Shown piece after piece: positions 32,746 through 41,345 of a stretch of DNA of 52,418 nucleotides. Source of the DNA: Gemmataceae bacterium. Its GTDB lineage: Bacteria > Planctomycetota > Planctomycetia > Gemmatales > Gemmataceae. Within the stretch, counting starts at the first letter, position 1, and each line of letters begins with the position of its first letter. A program made the translations under genes and the position numbers. The stretch is taken from positions 1-52,418 of the forward strand of contig JAQGHQ010000402.1 in NCBI GenBank assembly GCA_028288765.1. The letters run 5' to 3'. The notes beneath the pieces are model-generated. The model saw nothing but the letters and a program-made list of their open reading frames with translations. It was not told the DNA's origin and searched no databases.

Positions 32746-33630
32746 ATGCGCCGGGCAGGAGGGGCGTGGGCGGCGGTACTGGTATGCGTGGCCACGGCCG
32801 GGTGCCTGACCCGGTCCGACGGCCCGCTCGGCCCCCCGCGCGTGTCGAAAACCGGTGACCGGGTCCAGGCCCGGTCCATCGACCCGACGGTTCCGGCCGG
32901 CGGTCTGTACGTCAATTCCATACTGCTCGAACGGCCGGTCGGTGACCCGTTCCTCGACCGCACCCTGTGGGCGACCGACCCGGCCCAGGTCCCGCCGCCG
33001 ACCAAGGCCCTGCTCACCGAGAACGGACTGCGGGTGGTGGTCCTGGGCGGGAACCTGCCTCCCGAGTTCCAGAAGTTGCTCGACTCGCAGACGGATGTGG
33101 TCAACCCGCAAAGTCTTACGTTCGCCAACCGCAAGGACGCCGTCCTCCCGACCGCCGGGCCGACGGACCCGTGCGAATACACCGTCCTTCCCGGCCTCGC
33201 CGCGGAGCGGACGCGGGTGAAGTTGCGGCAGGCCCGGTGCGGGGTACTGGTGCGGCCGGAGGTGACGCCGGGCGGCCGGGTGAAGGTGTGGTGCGAGCCG
33301 CAAGTCCAGCACGGGGACCGGCAGGACTGGATCCGCCCGACCGCCGACGCGACGGGGTTCGTGGTGCAGGGGGAGGTCCCGCTCGAACGGTATCCGGAGC
33401 TCGGGTTCGAGGTGGTCCTCGGGGCGAAGGAGTACCTGGTGATCGGGTGGCCGGCGGAGGCGGCGGACACGGTCGGGGCGGCCCTGTTCGGGGTGGAGGC
33501 GAACGGCCGCCTCCGCCAGCGAGTCCTGGTGATCCGGGCAGGGTACCGGGGGGATGTGCCGTCCGATCTGCCGGCGATCCCCAACCTGCGCGGCCGCCCG
33601 TCGATCGCCGCCGAGGCGGCCCGGTGGTAG
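32746..33630 (+). CDS. lipoprotein of unknown function
   Basis: A 294-residue predicted lipoprotein with lipobox ATAGC (Cys20). The mature protein begins with a conserved-looking region that calls for a fixed N-terminal strand (GLYVNSILLERPVGDPFLDRTLW) and continues as alternating strands and helices. No enzymatic motif is seen. The ATG at 32746 has a GGAAGG site upstream. The gene is divergent from the pseudokinase gene, 168 bp apart, which hints at shared regulation but proves nothing. Confidence 0.72.
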   Translation: MRRAGGAWAAVLVCVATAGCLTRSDGPLGPPRVSKTGDRVQARSIDPTVPAGGLYVNSILLERPVGDPFLDRTLWATDPAQVPPPTKALLTENGLRVVVLGGNLPPEFQKLLDSQTDVVNPQSLTFANRKDAVLPTAGPTDPCEYTVLPGLAAERTRVKLRQARCGVLVRPEVTPGGRVKVWCEPQVQHGDRQDWIRPTADATGFVVQGEVPLERYPELGFEVVLGAKEYLVIGWPAEAADTVGAALFGVEANGRLRQRVLVIRAGYRGDVPSDLPAIPNLRGRPSIAAEAARW

Positions 33631-33671
33631 TCACGAGAAACGAACCCAGGACGTTGCCCTGGGGTATGTTG

Positions 33672-33749
33672 GTGCTCTGTTGATGCCCTCGGTTGCTGCG
33701 AGCCGCCCGCCGCGGCGGCTCGCAGCAACCGAGGGCATAAAAAGAGCAC
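33672..33749. repeat. perfect inverted repeat between convergent genes
   Basis: A 25-bp perfect arm pair (33683-33707 and 33714-33738, words ATGCCCTCGG, TTGCTGCGAGCC) with a 6-nt loop. It is extended after a 4-nt internal loop on each side by GTGCTCT/AGAGCAC (33672-33678 and 33743-33749). It sits between the lipoprotein stop and the xylA stop and may terminate both. Confidence 0.9.
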
Positions 33750-33820
33750 GATGTTGTCCCAGCCTTTCAGGCTGAAATCCCGGATCCAACGATTCTCGAG
33801 GATTTCGACGGAGCAACTCG

Positions 33821-35134
33821 CTACCGCAAATACCGGTTGATGATGTTCTCAATCATTTCCTGCCGGCCGGACGCGTTCTTCGCGGCGTCGCCCTTCTGAA
33901 GCATGTAGCGTTCCAGGCTGGCGAGGTCGTGCTTCCCGGCCTCGACCTCGGCCCCGACCCCGGAGTCCCAGGACGCGTACCGCTGCTTGACGATCTCCTT
34001 GAGGAGGCCGTCCTTGCGGATCGCGGCGGCGATCCTGAGCCCCTGGGCGAACGCGTCCATCGCCCCGACGTGGGCGTGGAATAGGTCCACCGGCTCGAAG
34101 CTCTCCCGCCGGACCTTGGCGTCGAAGTTCAGCCCGCCGGGGGCGATCCCGCCCTGCCCGAGGATGACGAGCATCGTCTGGGCGGTCAGGTACAGGTCGG
34201 TCGGGAACTGGTCGGTGTCCCACCCGAGGAGCAGGTCCCCGCGGTTCGCGTCGACGCTCCCGAGCATCCCGTTGATGCTCGCGTACGTGAGCTCGTGCCC
34301 CATCGTGTGCCGGGCGAGCGTCGCGTGGTTCGTCTCGACGTTGAACTTGAACTCCTTGTCGAGCCCGTACCCCCGCAGGAAGGCGAGCGAGTTCGCGCAG
34401 TCGAAGTCGTACTGGTGGCTGGTCGGCTCGTGCGGCTTCGGCTCGATCAGGAACGTCCCGCCGAACCCGATCTTCTTCTTGTAATCCACGGCCATGTGCA
34501 GGAACTTCGCCAGGTGGTCGAGCTCCCGCTTCAGGTCGGTGTTCAAGAGGGTGACGTACCCTTCCCGACCGCCCCAGAAGACGTAGTTCTCGCCGCCGAG
34601 TTCTTTGGTCGCTTCCAGCGCCTTCTTCACCTCGGCGGCCGAGTATGCGAACACGTCGGCGTTCGGGCTGGTGCTCGCCCCGTGGACGAACCGCGGGTTC
34701 GAGAACAGGTTCGCGGTGCCCCACAGGAGCTTGATCCCGGTCCGCTGCTGGGCCTCCTTGAGCTTCTTCACCACCGCGTCGAGGTTCTTGTTCGACTCGG
34801 CCAGATTCTTCCCCTCGGGGGCCACGTCCCGGTCGTGGAAGCAGTAGTACGGGACGCCCAGCTTCTCCATGAACTCGAACGCCACGTCCACCCGCTTCAG
34901 GGCCATGTCGACCGAGTCGGTCCCGTCTTCCCAGGGGCGGACGGCACACCCCGGGCCGAACGGGTCGCCGCCCATCCCGCGGAACGTGTGCCAGTAACAC
35001 ACCGCGAACCGCAGGTGGTCCCGCATCGACTTCCCCTCGACCAGCTCGTCCGGGTTGTACTGCCGGTACGCGAGCGGGTTCCTGCTGTCGGGGCCGTCAT
35101 ACGGGATCTTCGGGACGTCGGGGAAGAAGCTCAT
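33821..35134 (-). CDS. xylA: xylose isomerase
   Basis: Interconverts D-xylose and D-xylulose (and glucose/fructose slowly) with two divalent metals. The 437-residue length fits class II enzymes. Catalytic and metal motifs: [11 protein letters not shown] (near residue 100), [34 protein letters not shown], and [17 protein letters not shown]. The ATG at 35134 is favoured by GGTGAG just upstream. No xylulokinase or transport gene is nearby. The PfpI gene upstream on the same strand is separated by a repeat hairpin. Confidence 0.96.
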   Translation of the reverse strand: MSFFPDVPKIPYDGPDSRNPLAYRQYNPDELVEGKSMRDHLRFAVCYWHTFRGMGGDPFGPGCAVRPWEDGTDSVDMALKRVDVAFEFMEKLGVPYYCFHDRDVAPEGKNLAESNKNLDAVVKKLKEAQQRTGIKLLWGTANLFSNPRFVHGASTSPNADVFAYSAAEVKKALEATKELGGENYVFWGGREGYVTLLNTDLKRELDHLAKFLHMAVDYKKKIGFGGTFLIEPKPHEPTSHQYDFDCANSLAFLRGYGLDKEFKFNVETNHATLARHTMGHELTYASINGMLGSVDANRGDLLLGWDTDQFPTDLYLTAQTMLVILGQGGIAPGGLNFDAKVRRESFEPVDLFHAHVGAMDAFAQGLRIAAAIRKDGLLKEIVKQRYASWDSGVGAEVEAGKHDLASLERYMLQKGDAAKNASGRQEMIENIINRYLR

Positions 35135-35166
35135 GGGGCTCACCTGGGCCAGAGAGGAAACAGAAG

Positions 35167-35265
35167 TTCACCACAACGGCACGAAGGGGACACGAAGGAA
35201 CACAAAGAAAGTCAATGATGCCTCCTCTGTGTTCCTTCGTGTCCCCTTCGTGCCGTTGTGGTGAG
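35167..35265. repeat. long inverted repeat between PfpI gene and xylA (copy C)
   Basis: Arms 35167-35210 and 35224-35265 are complementary over about 40 bp, with the outer word TCACCACAACGGCACGAAG and then GGGACACGAAGGAACACA. The right arm starts 5 bp after the PfpI stop on the minus strand. It belongs to the same family as copies A and B but has its own inner sequence, identical in both arms. Confidence 0.9.
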
Positions 35266-35269
35266 ATGG

Positions 35270-35797
35270 TTATTTCTTCGCCTCGATCGCTTTCATCAGC
35301 GCGGCGACGAACGCCGGGAGGTCGTCGGGCTTTCGGCTGGTGATGACGTTGCCGTCGACACACACCTCCTGGTCCACGAACGTGGCCCCGGCGTTCACCA
35401 TGTCGTCCTTGATGGAGAAGTACCCGGTCGCCTTCCGCCCCCTGAGAGCGGTGGTGGAGCACAGCACCCACGGGCCGTGGCAGATCGCGGCGAGCGGCTT
35501 GCCCTGGGCGTGGGCGTCGCGGACCAGCTTTAGCATGGCCTCGCTGCGGCGGACATAATCGGGGGAAAACCCGCCGGGGATGACGACGGCGTGGAACCGG
35601 TCGGCGGGCGCGTCGGCGGCGGCCACGTCCGCCTTCGCCGGGTAGCCGAGTTTGCTGGGGTAGACCTTGCCCGCCTCCGGGCCGACGAGGACGACCTCGC
35701 ACCCGGCCTCGCGGAGCCGGTAGACCGGGTACCAGACTTCCAGTTCCTCGTACTTCTGTTCGACGAGAACGGCGACGCGGGCGCTTTTGAGGTCCAT
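35270..35797 (-). CDS. DJ-1/PfpI family protein
   Basis: A 175-residue DJ-1/PfpI-superfamily protein. The nucleophile elbow AICHGPW puts Cys106-His107 where the family catalytic pair belongs, and the acidic partner is probably Glu in VEQKYEE at the N-terminus. VIPGGFSPD is another conserved block. Members act as peptidases, deglycases or chaperones, and sequence alone does not choose between them. It is cytoplasmic, and precedes xylA on the same strand. Confidence 0.92.
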   Translation of the reverse strand: MDLKSARVAVLVEQKYEELEVWYPVYRLREAGCEVVLVGPEAGKVYPSKLGYPAKADVAAADAPADRFHAVVIPGGFSPDYVRRSEAMLKLVRDAHAQGKPLAAICHGPWVLCSTTALRGRKATGYFSIKDDMVNAGATFVDQEVCVDGNVITSRKPDDLPAFVAALMKAIEAKK

Positions 35798-35888
35798 CGC
35801 GGGAGTGCCTCCGGGGCGGATGCCGAAGGCGAATTGTACGAACCGCGGGCGGGGAAGGAGAGACGCGGCCCCGGGCCGGGTCGGAGGG

Positions 35889-36458
35889 TCAGTTCTCGTC
35901 CGGCGGGCCGAGATCGGCGAGCAAGCTGTTCCGGACGGCGGGGTCGAGCGGCATGCTCTCGTACTGGTAGCCGGGCGAATCGAACCCCAGGACGAGCGGG
36001 CGGGTGTGGTCAGCGGCGGCGGCCAGGTCGGCGGCGGAGAACCGGAACAGGGCCCACCGGGTCTTGCCGATGATCCGGTCGCCGCCGGTCTTGGCGAGGA
36101 ACACCCCCGGGATCAGGTGATCGCCGGCCCGGAGGTGGGCTTGACCGTCGAGGCCCGTGGGGGACACGCCCCGGGCGCGGACGGTGACGGAGGCGAGGAG
36201 GTGGTGCCGGCCGGGGAGCAGAGACTTGTACCACGCCAGTTCCCGTCTCACCCGGTCGCGGCCGGCGTACCGGGCGACGCGGGCCAGTTCCTGCACGCGG
36301 AACCGGAGCGTCCGGCGGTTCTCGAAGACCACGACCGCCGGGCCGAGTCGGATGCGCCGACATCGTTCGAGATAATGGCCGTGGCGCTCGTACTCGTCAC
36401 AGGTCGCGACATCCTCGATCTCGTCCAGGAACGGATCGTCCAAGGTGTCGGAATGCAT
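35889..36458 (-). CDS. DUF3501 family protein
   Basis: A 189-residue cytoplasmic protein. The segment ERCRRIRLGPAVVVFENRRTLRFRVQELARVARY matches DUF3501: a charged helix, then 'vvFEn..T...qiqE..r'. The C-terminus has strands with FLAKTGGDRIIGKTRWALF and PLVLGFDSPGYQYE. In other bacteria DUF3501 genes often neighbour rubrerythrin or Fe-S protein genes; no such neighbour is here. Role unknown. Confidence 0.7.
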   Translation of the reverse strand: MHSDTLDDPFLDEIEDVATCDEYERHGHYLERCRRIRLGPAVVVFENRRTLRFRVQELARVARYAGRDRVRRELAWYKSLLPGRHHLLASVTVRARGVSPTGLDGQAHLRAGDHLIPGVFLAKTGGDRIIGKTRWALFRFSAADLAAAADHTRPLVLGFDSPGYQYESMPLDPAVRNSLLADLGPPDEN

Positions 36459-36872
36459 GACGGCCTCGCGGTGCGGGGATCATGCCGGCCGTGGCGGGTG
36501 GACGGACTGCTGCTTGCAATCCGGGAAAGCCAACGGGAAGACGGATCCGAAATCGCTGGTCGTCGTTATTCATCCTAACACAGTCGCCTCCCATGTGCCG
36601 TCCCTTGTAACCGAAATAACCGACCCAGACAGCCGAAATGCTTGTTTAACCGGCCTAAACGGTGCAACGGGCGATAGATTTCTCGAAACCACCATACATT
36701 TCACATCGGGGTATCACACACGCAGCCCCTGTTGACTCACACCCGCCGATCGGACACGTGGGTTGGTGAGGTGGAATGATGAACTCTCGCTCAACAGGCA
36801 AACTGATGTGACAGGCGGACGACTTGATTGTTTGGTGAGCAATTCGGACGCGGGCGCGCCGGGCCCGGTCGG
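36459..36872. other. non-coding gap, low GC
   Basis: About 410 bp without a supportable gene. The part 36570-36840 is much less GC-rich than the rest of the window, with short frames only. It lies just downstream of the HEPN pair, consistent with but not proving acquisition of that pair by transfer. Confidence 0.4.
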
Positions 36873-37373
36873 TCACCCGCGGTTCCAGCGTTCGCCGAGC
36901 AGGAGGCCGGCCAGGAAGAGCTGGGCGACCGGTTGCCCGCGCACGCGGGCCCAAGCCTCGAACCCGTCCCGGGCTTGTCGAAGGAATCGGCGTGTTTCAG
37001 CCCGACTGAACGACCGGTCGAGGTTGTAGTCCGCTTCATGACGGGCCTGCTGGAGCTTGATGAAGGTTTCCGCCACGTGCTGAAGATCGGGAGGGGTGGT
37101 CGCCCCGGCGACCGCGCGGAGACGGGGGGACAGTTGTTGCTTCGTGAACTCCTGGCAGGCGTGTTTCATCGCTTTGTGGTCGAACGCCCGCGCGGTCAGA
37201 GCTCGCAGTTCGGGGCCGGTCACCAGTTGCGTGCATGCTTCGCGGATCAGGAGGTGGAACAGGGCGTAATACGCGGTCGAGATCGCCCGGCGGAGGCTGG
37301 CCTGTTTCGGCCGGGTCGGGTCCATGCCGGCCAGACGTTCCGCCTGGTCCAGAAGGTCACCGTCCAGGCTCAT
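36873..37373 (-). CDS. HEPN-like protein
   Basis: A 166-residue all-helical protein. The pattern SLRRAISTAYYALFHLLIREA (about residues 25-45) is the HEPN-domain hallmark, and the second conserved block QQARHEADYNLDRSFS recalls the R..ADY motif of UPF0332/COG1895-type HEPN proteins. A clear Rx4-6H ribonuclease motif is not obvious to me, so catalysis is uncertain. HEPN proteins serve as toxins, defence ribonucleases or antitoxin partners. The ATG overlaps the stop of the upstream gene by 4 nt (ATGA), indicating coupled translation. Confidence 0.75.
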   Translation of the reverse strand: MSLDGDLLDQAERLAGMDPTRPKQASLRRAISTAYYALFHLLIREACTQLVTGPELRALTARAFDHKAMKHACQEFTKQQLSPRLRAVAGATTPPDLQHVAETFIKLQQARHEADYNLDRSFSRAETRRFLRQARDGFEAWARVRGQPVAQLFLAGLLLGERWNRG

Positions 37374-38014
37374 TCCACGACCTCGTGAATGTCGTCCTTG
37401 ATGGACGACGGGGTCCTGAGGCGGATGTATGGCCAGACATCTTCCTTGCCGACTTCTTTCAACCACCCCCGAACGACCTTGTCGATCGACTTCTCGAACC
37501 CATCGAACGCCTTCGATTCCACGTCGGCGTCATCGGGAACTACAACCCAGACCCAGACCGCCGGATCGCCGGTCGAATCCGTCCCGAACTCGCAGTCGAA
37601 CCCAAGGACGTACTCGGGGTATGTGCTTTCGAGTCTCCAGAGAACCGGAATCAACAGGTTGTCGGGAGCGGGCACGGGCTTCAACACGTCTACGAACTTG
37701 ATCAGGACTTCGAGGCCCTGGCTCCGCTGCTCCAGGGTCAATCCGTGGCCGCGGCTGGCCTCTCCGGCCAGTTTGGCGAATCGTTCGAGGGCGGTCTCCA
37801 GCTCCTTCCGCTCGTGTTCATCCAGGTAAAAGAAGTCCCCCGCCTTGACACCGGCGACGAACGCCGGATCGAGCCACACGTCCGCGGACGCGAGAGCCTT
37901 GTGCCGGAGCCGCTCGTCCGCCGGGGAGTCGGAGAGGCCCTGACTCGAAAACACGCCCGGCGGGAGCATGCTCGACACCAGCCGCAGACGGTTCATGAAC
38001 TCGGGCATCGACAT
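37370..38014 (-). CDS. hypothetical partner of the HEPN protein
   Basis: A 214-residue cytoplasmic protein, not recognised with certainty. The N-terminal half is helical with an acidic stretch (FYLDEHERKELETALERFAKL). The C-terminal half has a strand-rich core (VLGFDCEFGTDSTGDPAVWVWVVVPDD) and then EKSIDKVVRGWLK and PYIRLRT. The usual partner of HEPN proteins is a minimal nucleotidyltransferase, but I see no GSx10DxD motif, so if related it has lost it. RBS AGGAG lies 7 nt before the start. It is translationally coupled to the HEPN gene. Confidence 0.6.
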   Translation of the reverse strand: MSMPEFMNRLRLVSSMLPPGVFSSQGLSDSPADERLRHKALASADVWLDPAFVAGVKAGDFFYLDEHERKELETALERFAKLAGEASRGHGLTLEQRSQGLEVLIKFVDVLKPVPAPDNLLIPVLWRLESTYPEYVLGFDCEFGTDSTGDPAVWVWVVVPDDADVESKAFDGFEKSIDKVVRGWLKEVGKEDVWPYIRLRTPSSIKDDIHEVVE

Positions 38015-38056
38015 GGTTGACTCCTGTCGGCTCCGGCGAACGCCGGCATTGTACCA

Positions 38057-39568
38057 TCACGCCTTCGCCAGCTCCTCGTCCACCAGTCGCCGGACGACGT
38101 CGTTCGGGACCCCCCTGTTGGCCTTCATCACCGCCCCGACGATCGACATCTTGGCCGCGTCCTTCCCCTTCTTGAAGTCGGCTACCGCCTTCGGGTTCGC
38201 CGCGACCGCCTCCGCCACCTTCGCCCGCAGCGTGCCCTCGTCGAAAGTCTGGGGCTTGATGCCGGTCGCTTCCATCGCCCGGTCCACGTCGGCGCCGTGA
38301 TCGAGCATGTGCCCGAGCAGGTGGACCCGGTCCTGTTTGCTCAGCGGGCCGGTCTTCTTCAGGAAGTCCGCGAACCCGGCCGGCGGGACGGGGAATGCGT
38401 CGATCTCCTCGCGCCGGTCGGAGAGCGCGGGGAAGATCAGGTCGCTCATCCGGTTCGCGGCCGTCTTCCCGTCGCCGACCGCCGCCGCGACCGCCTCGAA
38501 GTACGCCACCGTCCGGCGGCCCTTGGCGGTCAGCACCCCCGCGTCGTAGGCGGTCAGCCCGTACTGGCCCACCAGCCGGCTCCGCTGTTGCTGCGGCAGC
38601 TCGCCCATCTCGGCCTTCACCGCCGCGATCTGCTCCTGCGAGACGACCACCGGGACGAGGTCCGGGTCCGGGAAGTACCGGTAGTCGGCCGCCTCCTCCT
38701 TGTGCCGCTGCCCCTCGGTCTGGCCGCGGGTGTCGTCCCACCCCCGGGTCTCCTTCAGCCACTTCCCGAACCGGTACTCCCCCCTGGTGTCCTTACGAAA
38801 CTCCTCGTACTGCCGCTCGGCCTCGTACTTGATCGCCCGGCCGACCGCCCGGAAGCTGTTCAGGTTCTTGATCTCGACCAGTGGGGTCTCGTGGTGGGTG
38901 CCGTCCGGCTGAGGGACGTGGATGTTCACGTTCGCGTCGCACCGCAGGCTCCCCTCCTGCATTTCGCAGTCGGACACGCCGAGCTCGCGGAGCATCAGCC
39001 GGACTTCCTCCAGGTACGTGATCGCCTCCTCCGGGGTGTTCAGGTCCGGGTGGGAGACGATCTCCAGGAGCGGGGTGCCGGTGCGGTTCAGGTCCACCCG
39101 GGTGTCGCCGCCGCGGCCGGACTCGTCGTGCGTGTTCTTGCCCGCGTCCTCTTCGAGATGCGCCCGGATGATCCCGATCCGCTTGGGAGTGAACTCCTTC
39201 TTGGGGTCCCTGGCGACGTTGATTTCGAGCCACCCGTCGTGGCTGAACGGGAGGTCGTACTGGCTGATCTGGTAGTTCTTCGGGAGGTCCGGGTAGTAGT
39301 AGTTCTTGCGGTCCCACTTGGTGAACCCGGGCGGATGGCCGGGGTGCGAGGCGATCCGGCAGTTCAGGGCGAGCGCGGCCTTCAGGGCGAGCCGGAACGC
39401 TTCCCGATTCATGACCGGGAGCGAGCCCGGTAGCCCAAGACAGACCGGGCAGGTGGCCGAGTTCGGCGGCAACCCGAACTTGTTCCGACACCCGCAGAAT
39501 AGTTTGGTTTTGGTGAGCAGCTGGACGTGGACTTCCAGCCCGATCACGATCTTATACGTCTCGGCCAT
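38057..39568 (-). CDS. gatB: Asp-tRNA(Asn)/Glu-tRNA(Gln) amidotransferase subunit B
   Basis: Kinase/transamidase subunit of GatCAB, which converts misacylated Glu-tRNA(Gln) or Asp-tRNA(Asn). The 503-residue protein has the GatB opening GLEVHVQLLTKTKLFCGC, the zinc-type pair with CPVCLGLPG, and the tRNA/ATP-site motifs KNYYYPDLPKNYQISQYD and HLEEDAGKN. The C-terminal YqeY-like tail (MSIVGAVMKANRG) is complete. ATG at 39568, with AGGAG 6 nt upstream. gatA and gatC are not in the window. Confidence 0.97.
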   Translation of the reverse strand: MAETYKIVIGLEVHVQLLTKTKLFCGCRNKFGLPPNSATCPVCLGLPGSLPVMNREAFRLALKAALALNCRIASHPGHPPGFTKWDRKNYYYPDLPKNYQISQYDLPFSHDGWLEINVARDPKKEFTPKRIGIIRAHLEEDAGKNTHDESGRGGDTRVDLNRTGTPLLEIVSHPDLNTPEEAITYLEEVRLMLRELGVSDCEMQEGSLRCDANVNIHVPQPDGTHHETPLVEIKNLNSFRAVGRAIKYEAERQYEEFRKDTRGEYRFGKWLKETRGWDDTRGQTEGQRHKEEAADYRYFPDPDLVPVVVSQEQIAAVKAEMGELPQQQRSRLVGQYGLTAYDAGVLTAKGRRTVAYFEAVAAAVGDGKTAANRMSDLIFPALSDRREEIDAFPVPPAGFADFLKKTGPLSKQDRVHLLGHMLDHGADVDRAMEATGIKPQTFDEGTLRAKVAEAVAANPKAVADFKKGKDAAKMSIVGAVMKANRGVPNDVVRRLVDEELAKA

Positions 39569-39600
39569 CACGACTCCTGAACCAGCGGAGCGGGAACAAG

Positions 39601-39695
39601 CAGGATCTCACGCAAAGTCGCAAAGAATTCGGTTGAGATGGACTGCTCTTCCCTTTTTCATTCTTCGCGTCTTTGCGGCTTTGCGTGAGATCCTG
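39601..39695. repeat. inverted repeat between rhomboid gene and gatB (copy D)
   Basis: Outer arms CAGGATCTCACGCAAAG (39601-39617) and its complement (39679-39695) are identical. Inside are CGCAAAGA-like units (GTCGCAAAGAATTC on the left; AAGCCGCAAAGACGCGAAGAAT complemented on the right), so the inner part has diverged. The right arm lies 16 bp after the stop of the minus-strand rhomboid gene. Confidence 0.8.
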
Positions 39696-39711
39696 TTTTT
39701 ACTCTTCACCG

Positions 39712-41277
39712 CTAGTCGATTTCGGGCCACAAGCGGTCGGCCTCGCGGCGGCTGATCTCCCAGGCCTTCCAGGCGGCGACGTCCGGGATCGTGTTCGCGT
39801 CGATCATCGCGAGGAGCAGGTCGAACGACTTCGCCCGGGCGCGGGCGAACGCCCGCTCCCTGCCCCGGTTCTCGTCGGCCGTCGCGTCCCCGGTCATAGT
39901 GGTCAGCCGATACGCCGTCTGACCCGCCGCGCCGCGAAGGGACGCCACCTTGTTCCGGATCTCCGTCTTGCGAGCAGGTGCTCGCCGGTCCGGCGTGCGG
40001 ATCAGGAACAACACTACCTCCGATTCCACCGGCCGGACCACTTCCGGTCTGAGTTCGGCCAGCAACAGGGTGATCTCGGAATGAGTGAACGCCCGCCGGA
40101 CCACGGCCCAGCTCTCGCCCGACCTCATCGCCCAGACGAGCCCACCGACGCACAGCACCGGGAGCATCAGGAGGAGGACCACCGCCACCACCCGCCGCGG
40201 CCGGTCGCCGGCCCGCTGGGCGTTCAACAACCCAGCCGCCACGAAGCCGGCAACGCCCCCGCCCAGGTGTGCCTGCCAGCTGATGCCCGGGAGGAGGCTG
40301 AACCCCGCGTTCAACAGGAACACGAGCCCGAGCCGGCGGAGCCATTCCGCCGCCAGCCTCGGGGGGAGCTTGCGGCGGAAGATCAGGAACCACGCCAGCA
40401 GCGACGTCAATAGCCCCCAGATCGCCCCGGACGCCCCGACGAGTGGCACGGCGGTGCCGGTGCCCTCGTCGACCGGGTTGAGGGCCATCGCCAGGCAGCT
40501 CCCGGCCAGCCCCGACAGGAGGTACACCGCCAACACCCGCCACCGGCCCCATAACAGCTCCGCCAGCGAGCCCGCCATCCCCAGGGCGACCATGTTGACG
40601 ACCAGATGGGGGAGCCCGCCGTGAACAAAGCAGCACGTCATGAGCCGCCACCACTCGCCCCGCAACAGGTCCGGGGCGGATACCGCCCCGAGTCGGGCGA
40701 GTACGAGCGGGTCGCCCTTCCAGAGGTAACTCCCGAACGGCATTCCGAGCCGGGAAGCGATCACCAGACCGACGAAAAACCAGATCAGGTTCGCCAGGAG
40801 CACCACCAGTGTGACGACCGGGGGCCGCAGGTCGATCACCGACTCGCGAGGCTCCCACCCCGGGTCCGATCCGGCCGGCTGGTCGGCCGGCCCGGCCCGG
40901 CCCGGGGCGGCCGTTCCCGCTACCGCCGCCCCGTCCTCCGTCAAGACGTACCCCTGACCCGCGCCCCGCACCCAGTCCGCGACCCGCACCAGGCCGGCCT
41001 GCCGGAGCTCGTTCAGTGGTTCGTCCAGGTTGTCGCGAGGAACCCTGGCCTGTTTCGCGTGAGCCGAGGGGAACCACGGCCCCGCGCCGGCCGCGGCGAT
41101 CCAGCGGAGGACCATCTCGGGGGTCGGGCGGGCGAGTGCGGGCGGGTCGAAAGCAGGAGCTGGGGCCGGCGCGGACGGTGGGCAATCGGCTCCGAGATCC
41201 ACCACCGAGTGGGGGAGCGGGGTCGAATCGTCGGTCGTGGGCGAAACCACCTCGTCACCCGGTTTCATCCCTGGCAT
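39712..41277 (-). CDS. rhomboid family intramembrane serine protease with N-terminal extension
   Basis: A 521-residue protein with a rhomboid core in its middle. The catalytic serine is in LVGASGAIWG (near residue 281) and the catalytic histidine in WQAHLGGGVAGF (near 336); RGEWWRLMTCCFVHGGLPHLVVNM is the usual L1/TM2 region. Six hydrophobic segments plus a seventh after the His helix are visible. Ahead of the core, residues about 30-110 (PTPEMVLRWIAAAG, LNELRQAGLVRVADW) look like a winged-helix domain. After the membrane part, a 120-residue helical cytoplasmic tail. The start is uncertain (41277 or 41268). Confidence 0.88.
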   Translation of the reverse strand: MPGMKPGDEVVSPTTDDSTPLPHSVVDLGADCPPSAPAPAPAFDPPALARPTPEMVLRWIAAAGAGPWFPSAHAKQARVPRDNLDEPLNELRQAGLVRVADWVRGAGQGYVLTEDGAAVAGTAAPGRAGPADQPAGSDPGWEPRESVIDLRPPVVTLVVLLANLIWFFVGLVIASRLGMPFGSYLWKGDPLVLARLGAVSAPDLLRGEWWRLMTCCFVHGGLPHLVVNMVALGMAGSLAELLWGRWRVLAVYLLSGLAGSCLAMALNPVDEGTGTAVPLVGASGAIWGLLTSLLAWFLIFRRKLPPRLAAEWLRRLGLVFLLNAGFSLLPGISWQAHLGGGVAGFVAAGLLNAQRAGDRPRRVVAVVLLLMLPVLCVGGLVWAMRSGESWAVVRRAFTHSEITLLLAELRPEVVRPVESEVVLFLIRTPDRRAPARKTEIRNKVASLRGAAGQTAYRLTTMTGDATADENRGRERAFARARAKSFDLLLAMIDANTIPDVAAWKAWEISRREADRLWPEID

Positions 41278-41345
41278 TATGAAGATGCCGGGACGGGTTG
41301 TCGATGAGGGGTTATGGTTTGCCTCGGTCCCAAGAGAACTGTGTG

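Noticed and set aside
30583..33312. A 909-residue version of the pseudokinase starting at 33312
   Set aside because: The first 245 codons are antisense to the divergent lipoprotein gene and lack protein-like composition; the real N-terminus begins at 32577.
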